64,000 nt of DNA, from assembly GCF_012317045.1 (NCBI RefSeq), contig NZ_CP051154.1:3286001-3350000 (forward strand). Reading direction: 5' to 3'. The DNA is from Leifsonia sp. PS1209 (GTDB taxonomy: Bacteria; Actinomycetota; Actinomycetes; Actinomycetales; Microbacteriaceae). Positions 8,307-17,171 of the stretch are shown here, one piece after another; within the stretch, counting starts at the first letter, position 1, and each line of letters begins with the position of its first letter. Under the pieces are notes generated by a model. That model saw nothing but the letters and a program-made list of their open reading frames with translations. It searched no databases and was not told the DNA's origin. Made by a program: the position numbers and the translations under genes.

Positions 8307-9128
8307 GTGACCACCATCGCCGCCAATCTGGAGTGGCTGTTCACCGAAACGGCCGACTGGACCGCCGACCGCATCCGGGCAGCAGCGGCCCACGGTCTCG
8401 ACGCCGTCGAGATCTGGGGATGGCGCGACAAGGATGTTGAGGCCATCCGGGCGGCGCTCGACGAGACCGGCGTCACGCTGCTGTCGCTCATCGTGGACCC
8501 ACAGCTGCAGCTCACCGACCCGTCCACGCACGAGCCGTATCTCGACGGGGTGCGCGATTCGCTGGAGGTCGCGATCGCGCTCGGCGCCCCCAACCTCGTG
8601 GTGGTGGCCGGCCAGGAGCGGGATGGGGTGCCCCGGCAGGACCAGCACGATGCGGTCGCCTCCGTGCTCTCGCGCGCGGCGGCGATCGTCGCGGGCAGCG
8701 GGGTCACGCTGCTCCTCGAGCCGTTGAACTCGCGTGTCGACCACGTCGGGACGTACCTCTGGTCGACGAGGGAGGGACTCGACATCGTGCGCGAGGTCGG
8801 CTCCCCGCAGGTGCGCCTCCTGCTCGACGCCTACCACGCGCTCGTCATGGGCGAGGATCTCGCGGCCGTGGTCGGCGACGACATCGCCCTGGTCGGCCAC
8901 GTGCAGGTGGCCGATGCCCCCGGCCGGCACGAACCGGGCACAGGGACGATCGACTGGCAGGCGCAGTTCCGTCTCCTCCGCGACCTCGGCTACTCGGGCC
9001 GCTGGGGCATGGAGTACACCCCGAGCCGCGAGACGGCCGCCTCGCTCCGCCACGTCGAAGACCTGGCAGCACTGGTCGACGGACCGCGCGCGTCGGGAAC
9101 CACGGCGTTCGTCGCGGACACTACTTAG
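8307..9128 (+). CDS. sugar phosphate isomerase/epimerase, hydroxypyruvate-isomerase-like TIM barrel
   Basis: A 273-residue xylose-isomerase-like TIM-barrel protein. ..GLDAVEIWGW.. near the N-terminus, LLLEPLNSRVDHVG in the middle and GHVQVADAPGRHEPGTGTIDW near 198-218 match hydroxypyruvate isomerase-type enzymes. The GTG start follows GACAGGAG with a short spacer. It lies 43 bp after the esterase in the same direction and may share its transcript. The substrate cannot be told from the sequence. Confidence 0.75.
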   Translation: MTTIAANLEWLFTETADWTADRIRAAAAHGLDAVEIWGWRDKDVEAIRAALDETGVTLLSLIVDPQLQLTDPSTHEPYLDGVRDSLEVAIALGAPNLVVVAGQERDGVPRQDQHDAVASVLSRAAAIVAGSGVTLLLEPLNSRVDHVGTYLWSTREGLDIVREVGSPQVRLLLDAYHALVMGEDLAAVVGDDIALVGHVQVADAPGRHEPGTGTIDWQAQFRLLRDLGYSGRWGMEYTPSRETAASLRHVEDLAALVDGPRASGTTAFVADTT

Positions 9129-9130
9129 AT

Positions 9131-9787
9131 ATGAGGGGTATTCGACTGGACGAGCCGACTGTGCTCGAACGCGTGCGGGGCGGTGACGCCGACGCGTTCG
9201 GGGAGCTGTTCGACCTGCACCACGATCGTGTCTTCCGCCAGGCCATGCGACTGACGGCGTCCATCCACGACGCTGAGGACGTGACGGCCGTGGTGTTCCT
9301 GGAGGCCTGGCGCCGCAGGGATGCGATGCGCGAGGTGAACGATTCGGTCATCGGCTGGCTGCTGGTGATGACGAACTTCGTGTTCCGCAACTATGCGCGC
9401 GCATCCCGCCGCTACCGCACCGGGCTGGAGCAGCTGCCACCGCCCGAGCACGCGCCGGATCACGCGGACGCCGTGGACGAGCGCATCGACCGCGACTCCC
9501 GCCGTGCGGCACTGCGCCGTGCGCTGGCCACGCTGCCGCGACGCGACCAGGACATCCTGACGCTGTGCGTGCTGGAGGAGCTGAGCACGGCCGACGCCGC
9601 CGCGGCGCTCGGCATTGCGCCGGGCACGGTCAAATCGCGCCTCTCCCGGGCGAAGACCCGGCTCACCGAACTGCTGCAGCAGGACCCCACCGCGGCGGAA
9701 CCTGCCACGAGTCCCGCCGCGACGGAACCCACCACGACGAACCCCACTACGACGAACCCCACTACGACGAACGGAGGAGAGCGATGA
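9131..9787 (+). CDS. ECF-type RNA polymerase sigma factor
   Basis: A 218-residue extracytoplasmic-function sigma factor. Sigma-2 covers about 10-80 (FGELFDLHHDRVFRQAMRL) and sigma-4 about 115-168, with the helix-turn-helix around STADAAAALGIAPGTVKSRLSRAK. The C-terminal 30 residues are a Thr/Asn/Pro repeat (TTTNP units) encoded by tandem 15-bp copies at about 9727-9773, an unusual tail. The stop overlaps the start of the next gene (ATGA), which encodes a membrane-anchored partner that may be its anti-sigma or regulated product. The start lies two bases after the previous stop. Confidence 0.87.
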   Translation: MRGIRLDEPTVLERVRGGDADAFGELFDLHHDRVFRQAMRLTASIHDAEDVTAVVFLEAWRRRDAMREVNDSVIGWLLVMTNFVFRNYARASRRYRTGLEQLPPPEHAPDHADAVDERIDRDSRRAALRRALATLPRRDQDILTLCVLEELSTADAAAALGIAPGTVKSRLSRAKTRLTELLQQDPTAAEPATSPAATEPTTTNPTTTNPTTTNGGER

Positions 9788-10593
9788 GCACCGAGCCCAC
9801 CTTCGACCCGCGCCGCAAGGCCGCGATCCGCGACCTGGTCGTCACGCACGCGGCCGCAACGCAACCAGGCACCGCCCGCAAACGCACAGCGCTGATCGTG
9901 GCCCTGGTGCTGCTCGCCGTCAGCATCTCCGGCGGCACGGTGGCATACGCCCTCGGCACCGGACTTCTCGACCCGGCCCCGGTGGCGACCGCGACGCCGA
10001 CACCGACACCCACTCCGACGCCGACGCCGACCGAGACACCGACCCCGACGTCCACACCCACCACGGTGGCGCCCGTCGACGATCCGGCAGATCCGTCCAC
10101 CTGGACCATCCGTTTCGATGGTGTCGGTCCGGTCAGTCTCGGGACGCCTTTCGCGGCGCAGCACCAGATCATCCCCGCGTTCTCCGACGCCACCGACCCG
10201 ATCTGTGTCCCAGAACTGGCGTTCTTGCTCGCCCCCAACGGCCTCCGCTTCAGGTTCGTGGGCGCAGCCGACGGCTCCGACCAGACCGCGGCCATCGAGT
10301 TCGGCAATTTCGGAACCGGCGCCGACGACCACGCGAATACCCCGAAGACGCCTGAGGGCATCGGTATCAGTTCCACGGCCGAGGAACTGCTCGCCGCGTA
10401 TCCGAACATCCAGCAGACGGGCACGTACAACGACCTCGTCACCTACTACGGCCTGACGGACAACCAGGGCGGCTGGATCGTCTTCGCCGTGATGAACGGC
10501 GCGGTCACCGACATCCAGATCGCCAACGAAGCTGTCCTGCCGATCGGTCAGAAAAGAGTCAATTCCATCCCTTCCGAGCGCTGCCCCGCCTGA
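9784..10593 (+). CDS. membrane-anchored protein with Thr-Pro linker, coupled to the sigma factor
   Basis: A 269-residue protein. A cytoplasmic N-terminus (1-33) is followed by one membrane helix (34-56), then a (TP)n linker at about 68-95 and an extracytoplasmic domain of about 170 residues with two cysteines. It overlaps the sigma gene by four bases. Anti-sigma factors often have this order, but no zinc-binding HxxxCxxC motif is seen in the short cytoplasmic part, so its role as anti-sigma is only a guess. No known extracellular domain was recognised. Confidence 0.7.
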   Translation: MSTEPTFDPRRKAAIRDLVVTHAAATQPGTARKRTALIVALVLLAVSISGGTVAYALGTGLLDPAPVATATPTPTPTPTPTPTETPTPTSTPTTVAPVDDPADPSTWTIRFDGVGPVSLGTPFAAQHQIIPAFSDATDPICVPELAFLLAPNGLRFRFVGAADGSDQTAAIEFGNFGTGADDHANTPKTPEGIGISSTAEELLAAYPNIQQTGTYNDLVTYYGLTDNQGGWIVFAVMNGAVTDIQIANEAVLPIGQKRVNSIPSERCPA

Positions 10594-10654
10594 CGGGTGG
10601 GCCAGGACGCCCACATCACCTGCGGCATCCCGAGCCCTCTCCATCCGGCCCCAC

Positions 10655-10691
10655 TTGACACAATTTCTGACTGCACTCATAATTGAGTGCA
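10655..10691 (+). promoter_or_regulatory. sigma-70-type promoter with overlapping operator palindrome
   Basis: TTGACA at 10655-10660 and CATAAT at 10678-10683 are 17 bp apart. An 8-bp inverted repeat, TGCACTCA-TAAT-TGAGTGCA (10672-10691), sits on the -10 element. The layout is that of a repressed promoter. The TetR regulator at the end of the operon is the obvious candidate to bind it (inference). Confidence 0.8.
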
Positions 10692-10721
10692 ATCACTAAT
10701 CCTGTCAAGAAGGGCACACTC

Positions 10722-11738
10722 GTGCACGCACTCTCCCTGACCGCATATAAGGAGCCGCTCCAGCGCTCGGAGGTTCCCGAGCCGACCGTCGGCCCGGACG
10801 ACGTGCTCGTCGCGGTGCAGGCGGCCGGGCTCAACCGGCTGGACGAAGGGATCCGGCAGGGGCAGTTCACGCAGATCGTGCCCCTGCAGCTTCCGCACAC
10901 GCTCGGGCTCGACCTTGCGGGCACGGTCATCGAAGTCGGTTCCGCCGTCCGGAGATTCACCCCGGGCGACGAGGTCTTCGCCCGGCCGCGGGATGGTCGC
11001 ATCGGCACGTTCGCCGAACGCATCGCCGTCTCCGAGGACGATGTCGCGCGCAAGCCTGCCTCCGTCGACATGATCGAAGCGGCATCCCTCCCCCTCGTCG
11101 CGCTGACCGCCTGGCAGGCGTTCGTCGAGCGAGGCCACCTGCAGGCGGGTCAGAAGGTCCTCATCCACGCGGGTGCGGGAGGGGTGGGCACGATCGCCAT
11201 TCAGTTGGCGAAGCATCTCGGCGCAACCGTTGCCACCACCGTCAGCGCGGCCGACCGCGACTTCGTTCGCGGGCTCGGGGCGGATGTGGTGATCGACTAC
11301 CGCACAGAAGACTTCGAAACCCTTCTCAGCGGTTACGACCTCGTGCTCGACAGCCTCGGAGGTGAGAACCTCGAGAAGTCGCTGCGCATCCTCAAGCCCG
11401 GTGGCACCGCGATCGGCATCGCCGGTCCCCCTGACCCAGCGTTCGCTCGACGGATCGGGATGAATCCGCTTCTGCGGACGGCGGTCGCCGGGCTGAGCCG
11501 GAAGATCCGCGCACAGGCGAAGCGCCTGGGCGTGACGTACGAGTTCCTCTTCATGCGCGCGGACGGCACGCAGCTCGAGCAGATCGCCGCGCTGGTCGAC
11601 GAGCAGGTGCTCCGGCCGGTCGTCGGCCGTGTCGTCCCGTTCGAGCAGATCCCAGCCGAACTCGGTTCGCTCGCTCGCGGCGTTCGAGGCAAGTCCGTCG
11701 CCGCCATCTCCGGCCCGTCGCCGCGCGCCGACCGCTGA
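10722..11738 (+). CDS. zinc-free alcohol dehydrogenase / quinone oxidoreductase family protein
   Basis: A 338-residue MDR-superfamily NADPH-dependent oxidoreductase. A GroES-like N-terminus includes LGLDLAGTVIEVG, and the Rossmann motif HAGAGGVGTIAIQLAKHLGA is near 145-165. The cysteines of the structural zinc site are missing, as in quinone oxidoreductases. The GTG start has AAGAAGGG eight bases upstream; the frame is open back through the operator but that part is not expected to be translated. It is the first gene of a four-gene operon ending in tetR. Confidence 0.85.
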   Translation: MHALSLTAYKEPLQRSEVPEPTVGPDDVLVAVQAAGLNRLDEGIRQGQFTQIVPLQLPHTLGLDLAGTVIEVGSAVRRFTPGDEVFARPRDGRIGTFAERIAVSEDDVARKPASVDMIEAASLPLVALTAWQAFVERGHLQAGQKVLIHAGAGGVGTIAIQLAKHLGATVATTVSAADRDFVRGLGADVVIDYRTEDFETLLSGYDLVLDSLGGENLEKSLRILKPGGTAIGIAGPPDPAFARRIGMNPLLRTAVAGLSRKIRAQAKRLGVTYEFLFMRADGTQLEQIAALVDEQVLRPVVGRVVPFEQIPAELGSLARGVRGKSVAAISGPSPRADR

Positions 11739-11766
11739 TCGTCACCCACCACCGAAGGAGCCCACC

Positions 11767-12618
11767 ATGAGCACGGAACCCGTCGTCACCGCATACCGTG
11801 ACGCCCCCACACGCACCATCCGCGTCGGCGACACGACCGTCGCCTACCGGGAGCTGGGACCGGCAGGCGGCATCCCGGTCGTCTTCTTCGTGCACCTGGC
11901 CGGAACGCTCGACAACTGGGATCCACGGATCGTCGACCCGATCGCGAAGCACCGGCACGTCATCGCCTTCGATCAGCGCGGGGTCGGCGGTTCCTCCGGG
12001 AAGGTTCCCACGACCCTCGAGGCCGCAGCGGACGACGCATACGCGTTCATCACGGCGCTGGGATACGACCTGATCGACGTCTTCTCCTTCTCCATGGGCG
12101 GGATGATCGCGCAAGACCTCATCCTGAAGCACCCCGGCCTGGTCCGCAGGCTCGTCCTCACGGGAACCGGCCCGCGCGGCGGCAAGGACATGGACAAAGT
12201 GCTTTGGACCACGTACTGGGACATCCTCCGCGCCGCGCTCACCCGGTCCGACCCCAAGGAGTTCCTCTTCTTCAACCGCAACGCGACGGGCAAAGAGGCC
12301 GGAAAGGCCTTCATCGGGCGGCTCACGGAACGCGTGACCGACCGCGACAAGGACCTCTCGCTCTCCTCGTTCCACACCCAGCTGAAAGCCATCCAGAGGT
12401 TCGGCAGATCGGCACCGTCCGACCTGTCACGGATCACGCAGCCCACGCTCATCGCCAACGGCGACAACGACCGGATGGTGCCCTCCGTCCTCTCGGAGGA
12501 CCTCCACCGGCGCATCGCCGGCTCCGAGCTCGTCATCTACCCGGACTCCGGCCACGGTGCGATCTTCCAGTACCACGAGCAATTCGCGCCGGTCGCCGTC
12601 GACTTCCTCGGCGCCTAG
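11767..12618 (+). CDS. alpha/beta hydrolase
   Basis: A 283-residue alpha/beta-hydrolase fold protein. The nucleophile elbow FSMGG lies near 112-117, preceded by AFDQRGVGGSSG (typical of haloperoxidase-type members), and the C-terminal GHGAIFQYH supplies the His. Asp in NGDNDRMVP near 235 may complete the triad. The ATG follows GAAGGAG with good spacing. It is the second gene of the TetR-regulated operon. The reaction is not predictable. Confidence 0.85.
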   Translation: MSTEPVVTAYRDAPTRTIRVGDTTVAYRELGPAGGIPVVFFVHLAGTLDNWDPRIVDPIAKHRHVIAFDQRGVGGSSGKVPTTLEAAADDAYAFITALGYDLIDVFSFSMGGMIAQDLILKHPGLVRRLVLTGTGPRGGKDMDKVLWTTYWDILRAALTRSDPKEFLFFNRNATGKEAGKAFIGRLTERVTDRDKDLSLSSFHTQLKAIQRFGRSAPSDLSRITQPTLIANGDNDRMVPSVLSEDLHRRIAGSELVIYPDSGHGAIFQYHEQFAPVAVDFLGA

Positions 12619-12671
12619 CCGAGGCCGCACCCCTCACCCGCACCGCTACCCCGAACAGTCAAGGAACCCTC

Positions 12672-13388
12672 ATGCCATCGCTCAGCAATGCCGTCGTCCT
12701 CGTTACAGGCGCGAACGGAGGAATCGGCACCGAATTCGTCCGTGCCGCCCTCGACCGCGGTGCATCCAAGGTCTATGCGACCGCGCGCAACCCACAGACG
12801 TGGACGGACGATCGCATCGTCCCGCTCCCCCTCGATGTGACGGACGCCGACTCCATCGAAGCGGCCGTCAGCGCGGCGGGCGATGTCACCGTGGTGATCA
12901 ACAACGCGGGAGGGGTCCCGCCGACGGCGAGCATGCTCGACATCTCCGAAGCCGACCTTCGAGCCAACCTGGAGCTCAACTTCTTCGCCCCGGTGCGCGT
13001 GTCACGCGCGTTCGCCCCCACCCTGATCGCGGCCGACGGCGCTGCACTGGTGAACATCCACTCTGTCGCCAGCTGGTACGCCTTCGGCGGGACGTACAGC
13101 GCGTCGAAGGCCGCACTCTGGTCCGCGACCAACTCGCTGCGGCTGGAACTCGACCCACTCGGCGTGCTCGTCACGGGAGTGCACGTCGGATACGTCGACA
13201 CCCGGATGGCCGCGCACGCGGACGGCCCGAAGATGCTGCCCGGCGACCTTGTCGCCGCGGTGTACGACGCCGTCGAGGCCGGCGCGTACGAGGTCGTCGC
13301 CGACGACATCAGCGCCCGCATCAAGTCCGGCCTCGCCGCGCCCATCGAGGTCCTCTACCCGGAGTTGAGGACTGCGGGCGGCAACTAA
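12672..13388 (+). CDS. short-chain dehydrogenase/reductase
   Basis: A 238-residue classical SDR. TGANGGIG (12-19) binds the dinucleotide, NNAG is near 77-80, the catalytic Ser lies in NIHSVAS and YSASK (about 139-143) holds Tyr and Lys. An ATG with AAGGAA upstream is used. Third gene of the operon. Together with the MDR oxidoreductase and hydrolase it suggests processing of a ketone, quinone or ester compound, an inference from gene content. Confidence 0.87.
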   Translation: MPSLSNAVVLVTGANGGIGTEFVRAALDRGASKVYATARNPQTWTDDRIVPLPLDVTDADSIEAAVSAAGDVTVVINNAGGVPPTASMLDISEADLRANLELNFFAPVRVSRAFAPTLIAADGAALVNIHSVASWYAFGGTYSASKAALWSATNSLRLELDPLGVLVTGVHVGYVDTRMAAHADGPKMLPGDLVAAVYDAVEAGAYEVVADDISARIKSGLAAPIEVLYPELRTAGGN

Positions 13389-13429
13389 ACTCGTCTCCGA
13401 GCCGACCGACCACGTCGAAGGAACCCGAA

Positions 13430-14035
13430 ATGAGCGACGTCACCGCCGAACTGGGGCGGCGCGAACGGAACAAGCGCGCCAAACTGGACCGCATCACCGC
13501 GGCAGCCTCCGAGCTGTTCGCCGTGCACGGGGTCGACGACGTCACCACGCAGCAGATCGCAGAGCTCGCCGATGTCGGCACCGGCACCGTGTTCCTCTAT
13601 GCGAAATCCAAGGGCGAACTCCTCCTGCTCGTCCAGAACGCCCACTACGCCGAGGCGCTCGAGGAAGGGCGGGCCGCGGCCGCAACAGCACCGGATGCGC
13701 TCGAAGCGCTGCTCGCCGTCGCCCGCCCGATCGTCGCCTGCAACCGGGTCCAGATCGACAACGGACGCACTTACCTGAAAGAGATGGCCTTCGGCGATGC
13801 CGACGAGCCCCACCACCGCGCCGCGCTCGACATCGTCGCGCGGACCGAGGAGCTCCTGAGCGAGACCTTGCTGAGACACGAAGCGAGTACTCCGGCGGAC
13901 GCGCCCGTGCTCGCCCACGTCATCTCCGCGATCATGCTCCTCTCCATGGCGTCGGCCCCGGATCCGGAGACCTCCGTCGACGACGTCGTGCGCGAGATCG
14001 CAACACAGCTCGCCGCGGTGCTCGCGCAGCGGTGA
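13430..14035 (+). CDS. TetR/AcrR family transcriptional regulator
   Basis: A 201-residue repressor with an N-terminal TetR helix-turn-helix at about 18-62 (ITAAASELFAVHGVDDVTTQQIAELADVGTGTVFLY) and a helical ligand domain. It is the last gene of the 10.7-14.0 kb operon. The 20-bp palindrome on the operon's -10 element is the likely operator, giving negative autoregulation. The 3' end is 3 bp from the convergent XRE gene. Confidence 0.87.
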   Translation: MSDVTAELGRRERNKRAKLDRITAAASELFAVHGVDDVTTQQIAELADVGTGTVFLYAKSKGELLLLVQNAHYAEALEEGRAAAATAPDALEALLAVARPIVACNRVQIDNGRTYLKEMAFGDADEPHHRAALDIVARTEELLSETLLRHEASTPADAPVLAHVISAIMLLSMASAPDPETSVDDVVREIATQLAAVLAQR

Positions 14036-14038
14036 GCG

Positions 14039-14923
14039 TCAGAGCTGCCGCGCCGCCTCCCGGCCGGCGTGCGGCTCGTCGACGTCGCGCCCCAGGAGTT
14101 CGATCGCTTCCTCGGCGGGCGAACCGCTCTCCGGGGTGAACATCAACAGGCGGTGCATGGACTCGTCGGCAGGGGTGAGCACCTCGAACGCGAGTTCGAC
14201 GTCGCCGACCTCGGGATGGTGGAACTGCTTGACGCCTGACACGCACAGCGCGACGGGGTGCCGCGCCCACAGCCTGCCGAATTCCGGGCTCTTGAGGCTC
14301 AGCTCACCGACCAGCGCGGTCAGTTCGGGATCGTCGGGGTTCCGCGCCGCGAGGACGCGCAGCGACGCGACCGCGCGCTCCGCCTCCTCCTCCCAGCGCC
14401 CGTAGAGCTCCCGGGTGTGCCCGTCGAGGAAGAGCATCCTGGTCGTGTTCGGCCTGTCGCGGGGACGTTCCGGGCTGTCGACGTGGAGGTGGCCGGCGAC
14501 GAGCCGGTGACCGAGGGTGTTCCAGCCGAGCACCTCGCTGCGCTTGCCCAGGATGACGGCGGGGGTGTTCGTGAGCGAGTGGATGAGGCGAAGGGTGCCC
14601 GGTCGCGCGTAGTCCGGCTTCGCGGCGCCGGTGCGCCGGACGGGACGCTGGGGTCGTGCCAGGTCGAACAGGTGGGCCCGTTCATCCGGAGTCAGGTTCA
14701 GGGCGCGCGCGATGGAGTCGATGACGGACTCCGATGCGTTCACGCTCAGCCCCTGCTCGAGGCGTGTGTAATACGTCGCGCTCACCCCGGCGAGCATCGC
14801 GAGTTCCTCACGGCGCAGCCCGGGAACCCGGCGTGCGCCGTATCCGACGACTCCCACGTCCTCGGGCTGGAGTGCACCGCGACGGAGGCGGAGAAATTCG
14901 CCCAGCTCGCTCGGATTCGTCAT
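14039..14923 (-). CDS. XRE family regulator with MmyB-like ligand domain
   Basis: A 294-residue regulator. The N-terminal HTH (about 5-75) has the diagnostic RRVPGLRREELAMLAGVS and YYTRLEQG motifs. A C-terminal PAS-like MmyB ligand-binding domain (about 100-285) follows. Members control neighbouring reductases and exporters. It is divergent from the drug exporter, and a compound palindrome at 14,953-14,979 lies between them, so it probably controls both genes. Confidence 0.87.
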   Translation of the reverse strand: MTNPSELGEFLRLRRGALQPEDVGVVGYGARRVPGLRREELAMLAGVSATYYTRLEQGLSVNASESVIDSIARALNLTPDERAHLFDLARPQRPVRRTGAAKPDYARPGTLRLIHSLTNTPAVILGKRSEVLGWNTLGHRLVAGHLHVDSPERPRDRPNTTRMLFLDGHTRELYGRWEEEAERAVASLRVLAARNPDDPELTALVGELSLKSPEFGRLWARHPVALCVSGVKQFHHPEVGDVELAFEVLTPADESMHRLLMFTPESGSPAEEAIELLGRDVDEPHAGREAARQL

Positions 14924-14952
14924 GGTCTCATTCTGCTCTCTCGCCGCCGCTC

Positions 14953-14979
14953 GTGCCTGTCACTGCCAGTGCTAGGCAC
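14953..14979. promoter_or_regulatory. compound palindrome between the XRE regulator and the MFS exporter
   Basis: Nested inverted repeats share one centre: GTGCCT..AGGCAC as outer arms (14953-14958 and 14974-14979) and CACTG-C-CAGTG inside (14961-14971). This is a probable operator for the divergent XRE regulator. Confidence 0.7.
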
Positions 14980-15048
14980 GGCCGGGTGTGGTTGCCGTTC
15001 CCGCACGACGGCATCGTTGGCGGAGTCAGCACACGAGAAAGGCTCACC

Positions 15049-16491
15049 ATGACCACCAACGCAACGCCGGCTCACACCACCGGCACCGGGCCGACAGGGA
15101 AGGCGGCCGCGATGTCCGGCCGGCAGCGGGTTGCCCTCACGGTGCTGCTGACCGCGAGCTTCACACTCGCTGTCGACTTCTCCATCCTGAACGTCGCGCT
15201 GCCGAGCATCGGCGCCGATGTGGGCTTCGCGATCCAGAACCTGCAGTGGATCGCCACTGCGTTCGCTCTCTGCTCGGCCGGTTTCACCCTGCTGATGGGT
15301 CGCGTGGCCGACCTCGCGGGGCGCCGCAGGATGTTCCTGATCGGGATAGCGCTGCTCGGCGCCGGCTCGCTCGCCGGCGGCCTCGCCACGACCCCCGCAC
15401 TGCTCGTGATCGCCCGCGTCGCACAGGGCCTCGCCACCGCGATCGTGGTCCCCGCGGCCCTCGCCCTGCTCCTCAGCGCCTTCCCGGAGGGGCGCGCCCG
15501 TGAGAAGGCCCTGGGCCTGAACGGTTCGCTCATGGCCGCCGGGTTCACGACCGGCGCGATCCTGGGCGGCCTGCTCACCGACCTTCTCTCCTGGCGCTGG
15601 GCGTTCCTCATCAACGTGCCCATCGCGGTCGGGGTACTGATCGTCGCGCCTCTGGTGCTCACAGAGAGCAGGGCGGTCGCGCGGATGAAGCTCGACGTTC
15701 CCGGCGCGATCACGGTGACCGCTGGACTGCTCGCGCTCGTGTTCGGGCTCACCACCGCGGCCGCGAGCTCGTGGGCGAATCCGACCACCGTGGTCTCACT
15801 CGCCGCCGCGCTGGCGTTCCTGATCCGGTTCGTCCTGATCGAGCGGAAGGCCGCGCATCCACTGCTGCCGCTCGCCATCCTCGCTCGTTCGAACGTGTCC
15901 TGGGGCAACATGACGGGGCTCGTAGCGTTCGCGACGGAGACGTCCCTCGTGTTCCTGCTGACGCTCTACCTGCAGCAGGTGCTCGGCTTCACACCTCTCG
16001 CGGCCGGGCTCTCCTTCGCCGTGCTGGGCGCCGGCACGGTGATCGGCGGTCTGGCCGGACCAGCGCTGATCGCCCGGTTCGGCAACAAGACCGCGATCGT
16101 CGGCGGCTTCCTCGTCCAGGGGGCGGCGACACTGGCCCTCGTCCTGCTGTCGTCGTCAGCAGCATCCATTTGGCTCCTCCTCGGCGCCACGTTCGTCGGC
16201 GGCGTCGCCAACCTGGTCGTGATCGTCGGGTTCATGGTCACCGCCACGTCAGGACTCGCCCCGGATGAGCAAGGGCTCGCCACCGGACTCACCACGATGA
16301 GCCAGCAGGTCGGCATCACCCTCGGAACGCCGATCATGAGCGCCGTCTTCACCGCCGTCGTCGTCGGCAGCACCGCGCCGCTCGCCGAAACGGTCCTCCG
16401 CGGTGTCTCGACCGCCATCTGGGTGAACGGCGGCCTGTGCATCGTGGCCGCGGTCGTGATCGCGCTGTTCCTCCGGAGGCGCGCCGAGTGA
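15049..16491 (+). CDS. MFS drug exporter, DHA2/EmrB-type 14-TM family
   Basis: A 480-residue proton-linked exporter of the DHA2 group. The first helix holds LDFSILNVALPSI-like residues (VDFSILNVALPSIG), and motif A GRVADLAGRRRMF lies between helices 2 and 3. About 14 membrane segments are visible. The ATG follows GAGAAAGG. It is divergent from the XRE/MmyB regulator, indicating ligand-induced efflux of a toxic organic compound. Substrate unknown. Confidence 0.88.
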   Translation: MTTNATPAHTTGTGPTGKAAAMSGRQRVALTVLLTASFTLAVDFSILNVALPSIGADVGFAIQNLQWIATAFALCSAGFTLLMGRVADLAGRRRMFLIGIALLGAGSLAGGLATTPALLVIARVAQGLATAIVVPAALALLLSAFPEGRAREKALGLNGSLMAAGFTTGAILGGLLTDLLSWRWAFLINVPIAVGVLIVAPLVLTESRAVARMKLDVPGAITVTAGLLALVFGLTTAAASSWANPTTVVSLAAALAFLIRFVLIERKAAHPLLPLAILARSNVSWGNMTGLVAFATETSLVFLLTLYLQQVLGFTPLAAGLSFAVLGAGTVIGGLAGPALIARFGNKTAIVGGFLVQGAATLALVLLSSSAASIWLLLGATFVGGVANLVVIVGFMVTATSGLAPDEQGLATGLTTMSQQVGITLGTPIMSAVFTAVVVGSTAPLAETVLRGVSTAIWVNGGLCIVAAVVIALFLRRRAE

Positions 16492-16640
16492 CGGCGAGGA
16501 GTCGCAACCTCCGTCCTGTTACGCCACCAGCCCGCCAGACAGATCCTTGGCCGCCCCCACCGAGAAACTCACCGGCCGTTATGCTCCGAACATGAGCAAC
16601 ACTCGCCCGGCGATGGTCGCCGTATCGGTTTCAGATAGCC

Positions 16641-16850
16641 ATGCCCGAGAAGCATTCGCGTAAACCGAGAGCGCTCCAGCGCTGGCGTCTCGCCGGCGTC
16701 GCATCGTATGCCGTCGGGATCGCAGTCGGCGCTTGCATTCTCTTCTTCACCCCGTACCCGAACTGGGCGGCGCTCTCGATCGTGCCATTCACCTCGCTGG
16801 GCAGCTGGCTGTTCTGGCGCGGCACCACGGGCCCGCGCCAGAGACGCTGA
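16641..16850 (+). CDS. small membrane protein, hypothetical
   Basis: A 69-residue open frame with a basic N-terminus, two hydrophobic segments (about 18-37 and 42-60) and a basic C-terminus. No family was recognised and the ribosome site is weak, so the gene is likely but not certain. It is the last chromosomal gene before the island. Confidence 0.45.
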   Translation: MPEKHSRKPRALQRWRLAGVASYAVGIAVGACILFFTPYPNWAALSIVPFTSLGSWLFWRGTTGPRQRR

Positions 16851-16921
16851 CATACTCTGCCCCGCCACACATCAGCCACTCACACCGGCCACGGCTGCGC
16901 CCACACCCATACAGAAAGCAG

Positions 16922-16947
16922 AAAACCCCTGGCTAACCAGGGGTTTT
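16922..16947. terminator. bidirectional terminator hairpin at the island's left end
   Basis: AAAACCCCTGG-CTAA-CCAGGGGTTTT is a perfect 11-bp stem with A/T tracts on both sides. Its right arm runs into the 31-bp attachment repeat. It probably terminated the gene left of the integration site. Confidence 0.8.
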
Positions 16948-16973
16948 CGTGGCGGTACCGGTGGGATTTGAAC
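16943..16973. repeat. left attachment site (distal copy of the tRNA-Ser 3' end)
   Basis: Thirty-one bases are identical to 60067-60097. The copy contains 24 bp of the tRNA 3' end (T-arm and acceptor stem, CCA as TGG on this strand) plus 7 bp beyond. After it the sequence changes to TCTAG and the tRNA is not continued, so no functional tRNA exists here. Confidence 0.9.
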
Positions 16974-17079
16974 TCTAGTTTGGGCCTTGGCGACTCGTGC
17001 GATGTGGTCGAACTCCCGCGGAAATTCAACGAATTTGACCTTCTGTGATCTCGTAGGACCTCATAGGAACTCACACGTT

Positions 17080-17102
17080 TGTAGTCAAAATGTAGTCAAA
17101 CG
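17080..17102. repeat. tandem integrase arm-type repeat, left end
   Basis: Two TGTAGTCAAA units with an 11-bp period. The same 23-bp sequence recurs at 59986-60008 near the right end. Short tandem direct repeats flanking a core site are typical arm-binding sites of tyrosine integrases; the role is inferred. Confidence 0.7.
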
Positions 17103-17171
17103 GCGCTTTCGTGAGGATCGGCTTTGCCGGCGCGTAGTTGGACAAATGCCTCGACACGACGTGCGTTGCGC

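Noticed and set aside
9784..10593. Zinc-containing anti-sigma factor
   Set aside because: The HxxxCxxC motif is absent from the short cytoplasmic segment, so only a neutral description is given.
16950..16973. A second tRNA-Ser gene at the left end
   Set aside because: Only 24 bases of the 3' end are present; the anticodon and 5' arms are missing. It is an attachment-site copy.
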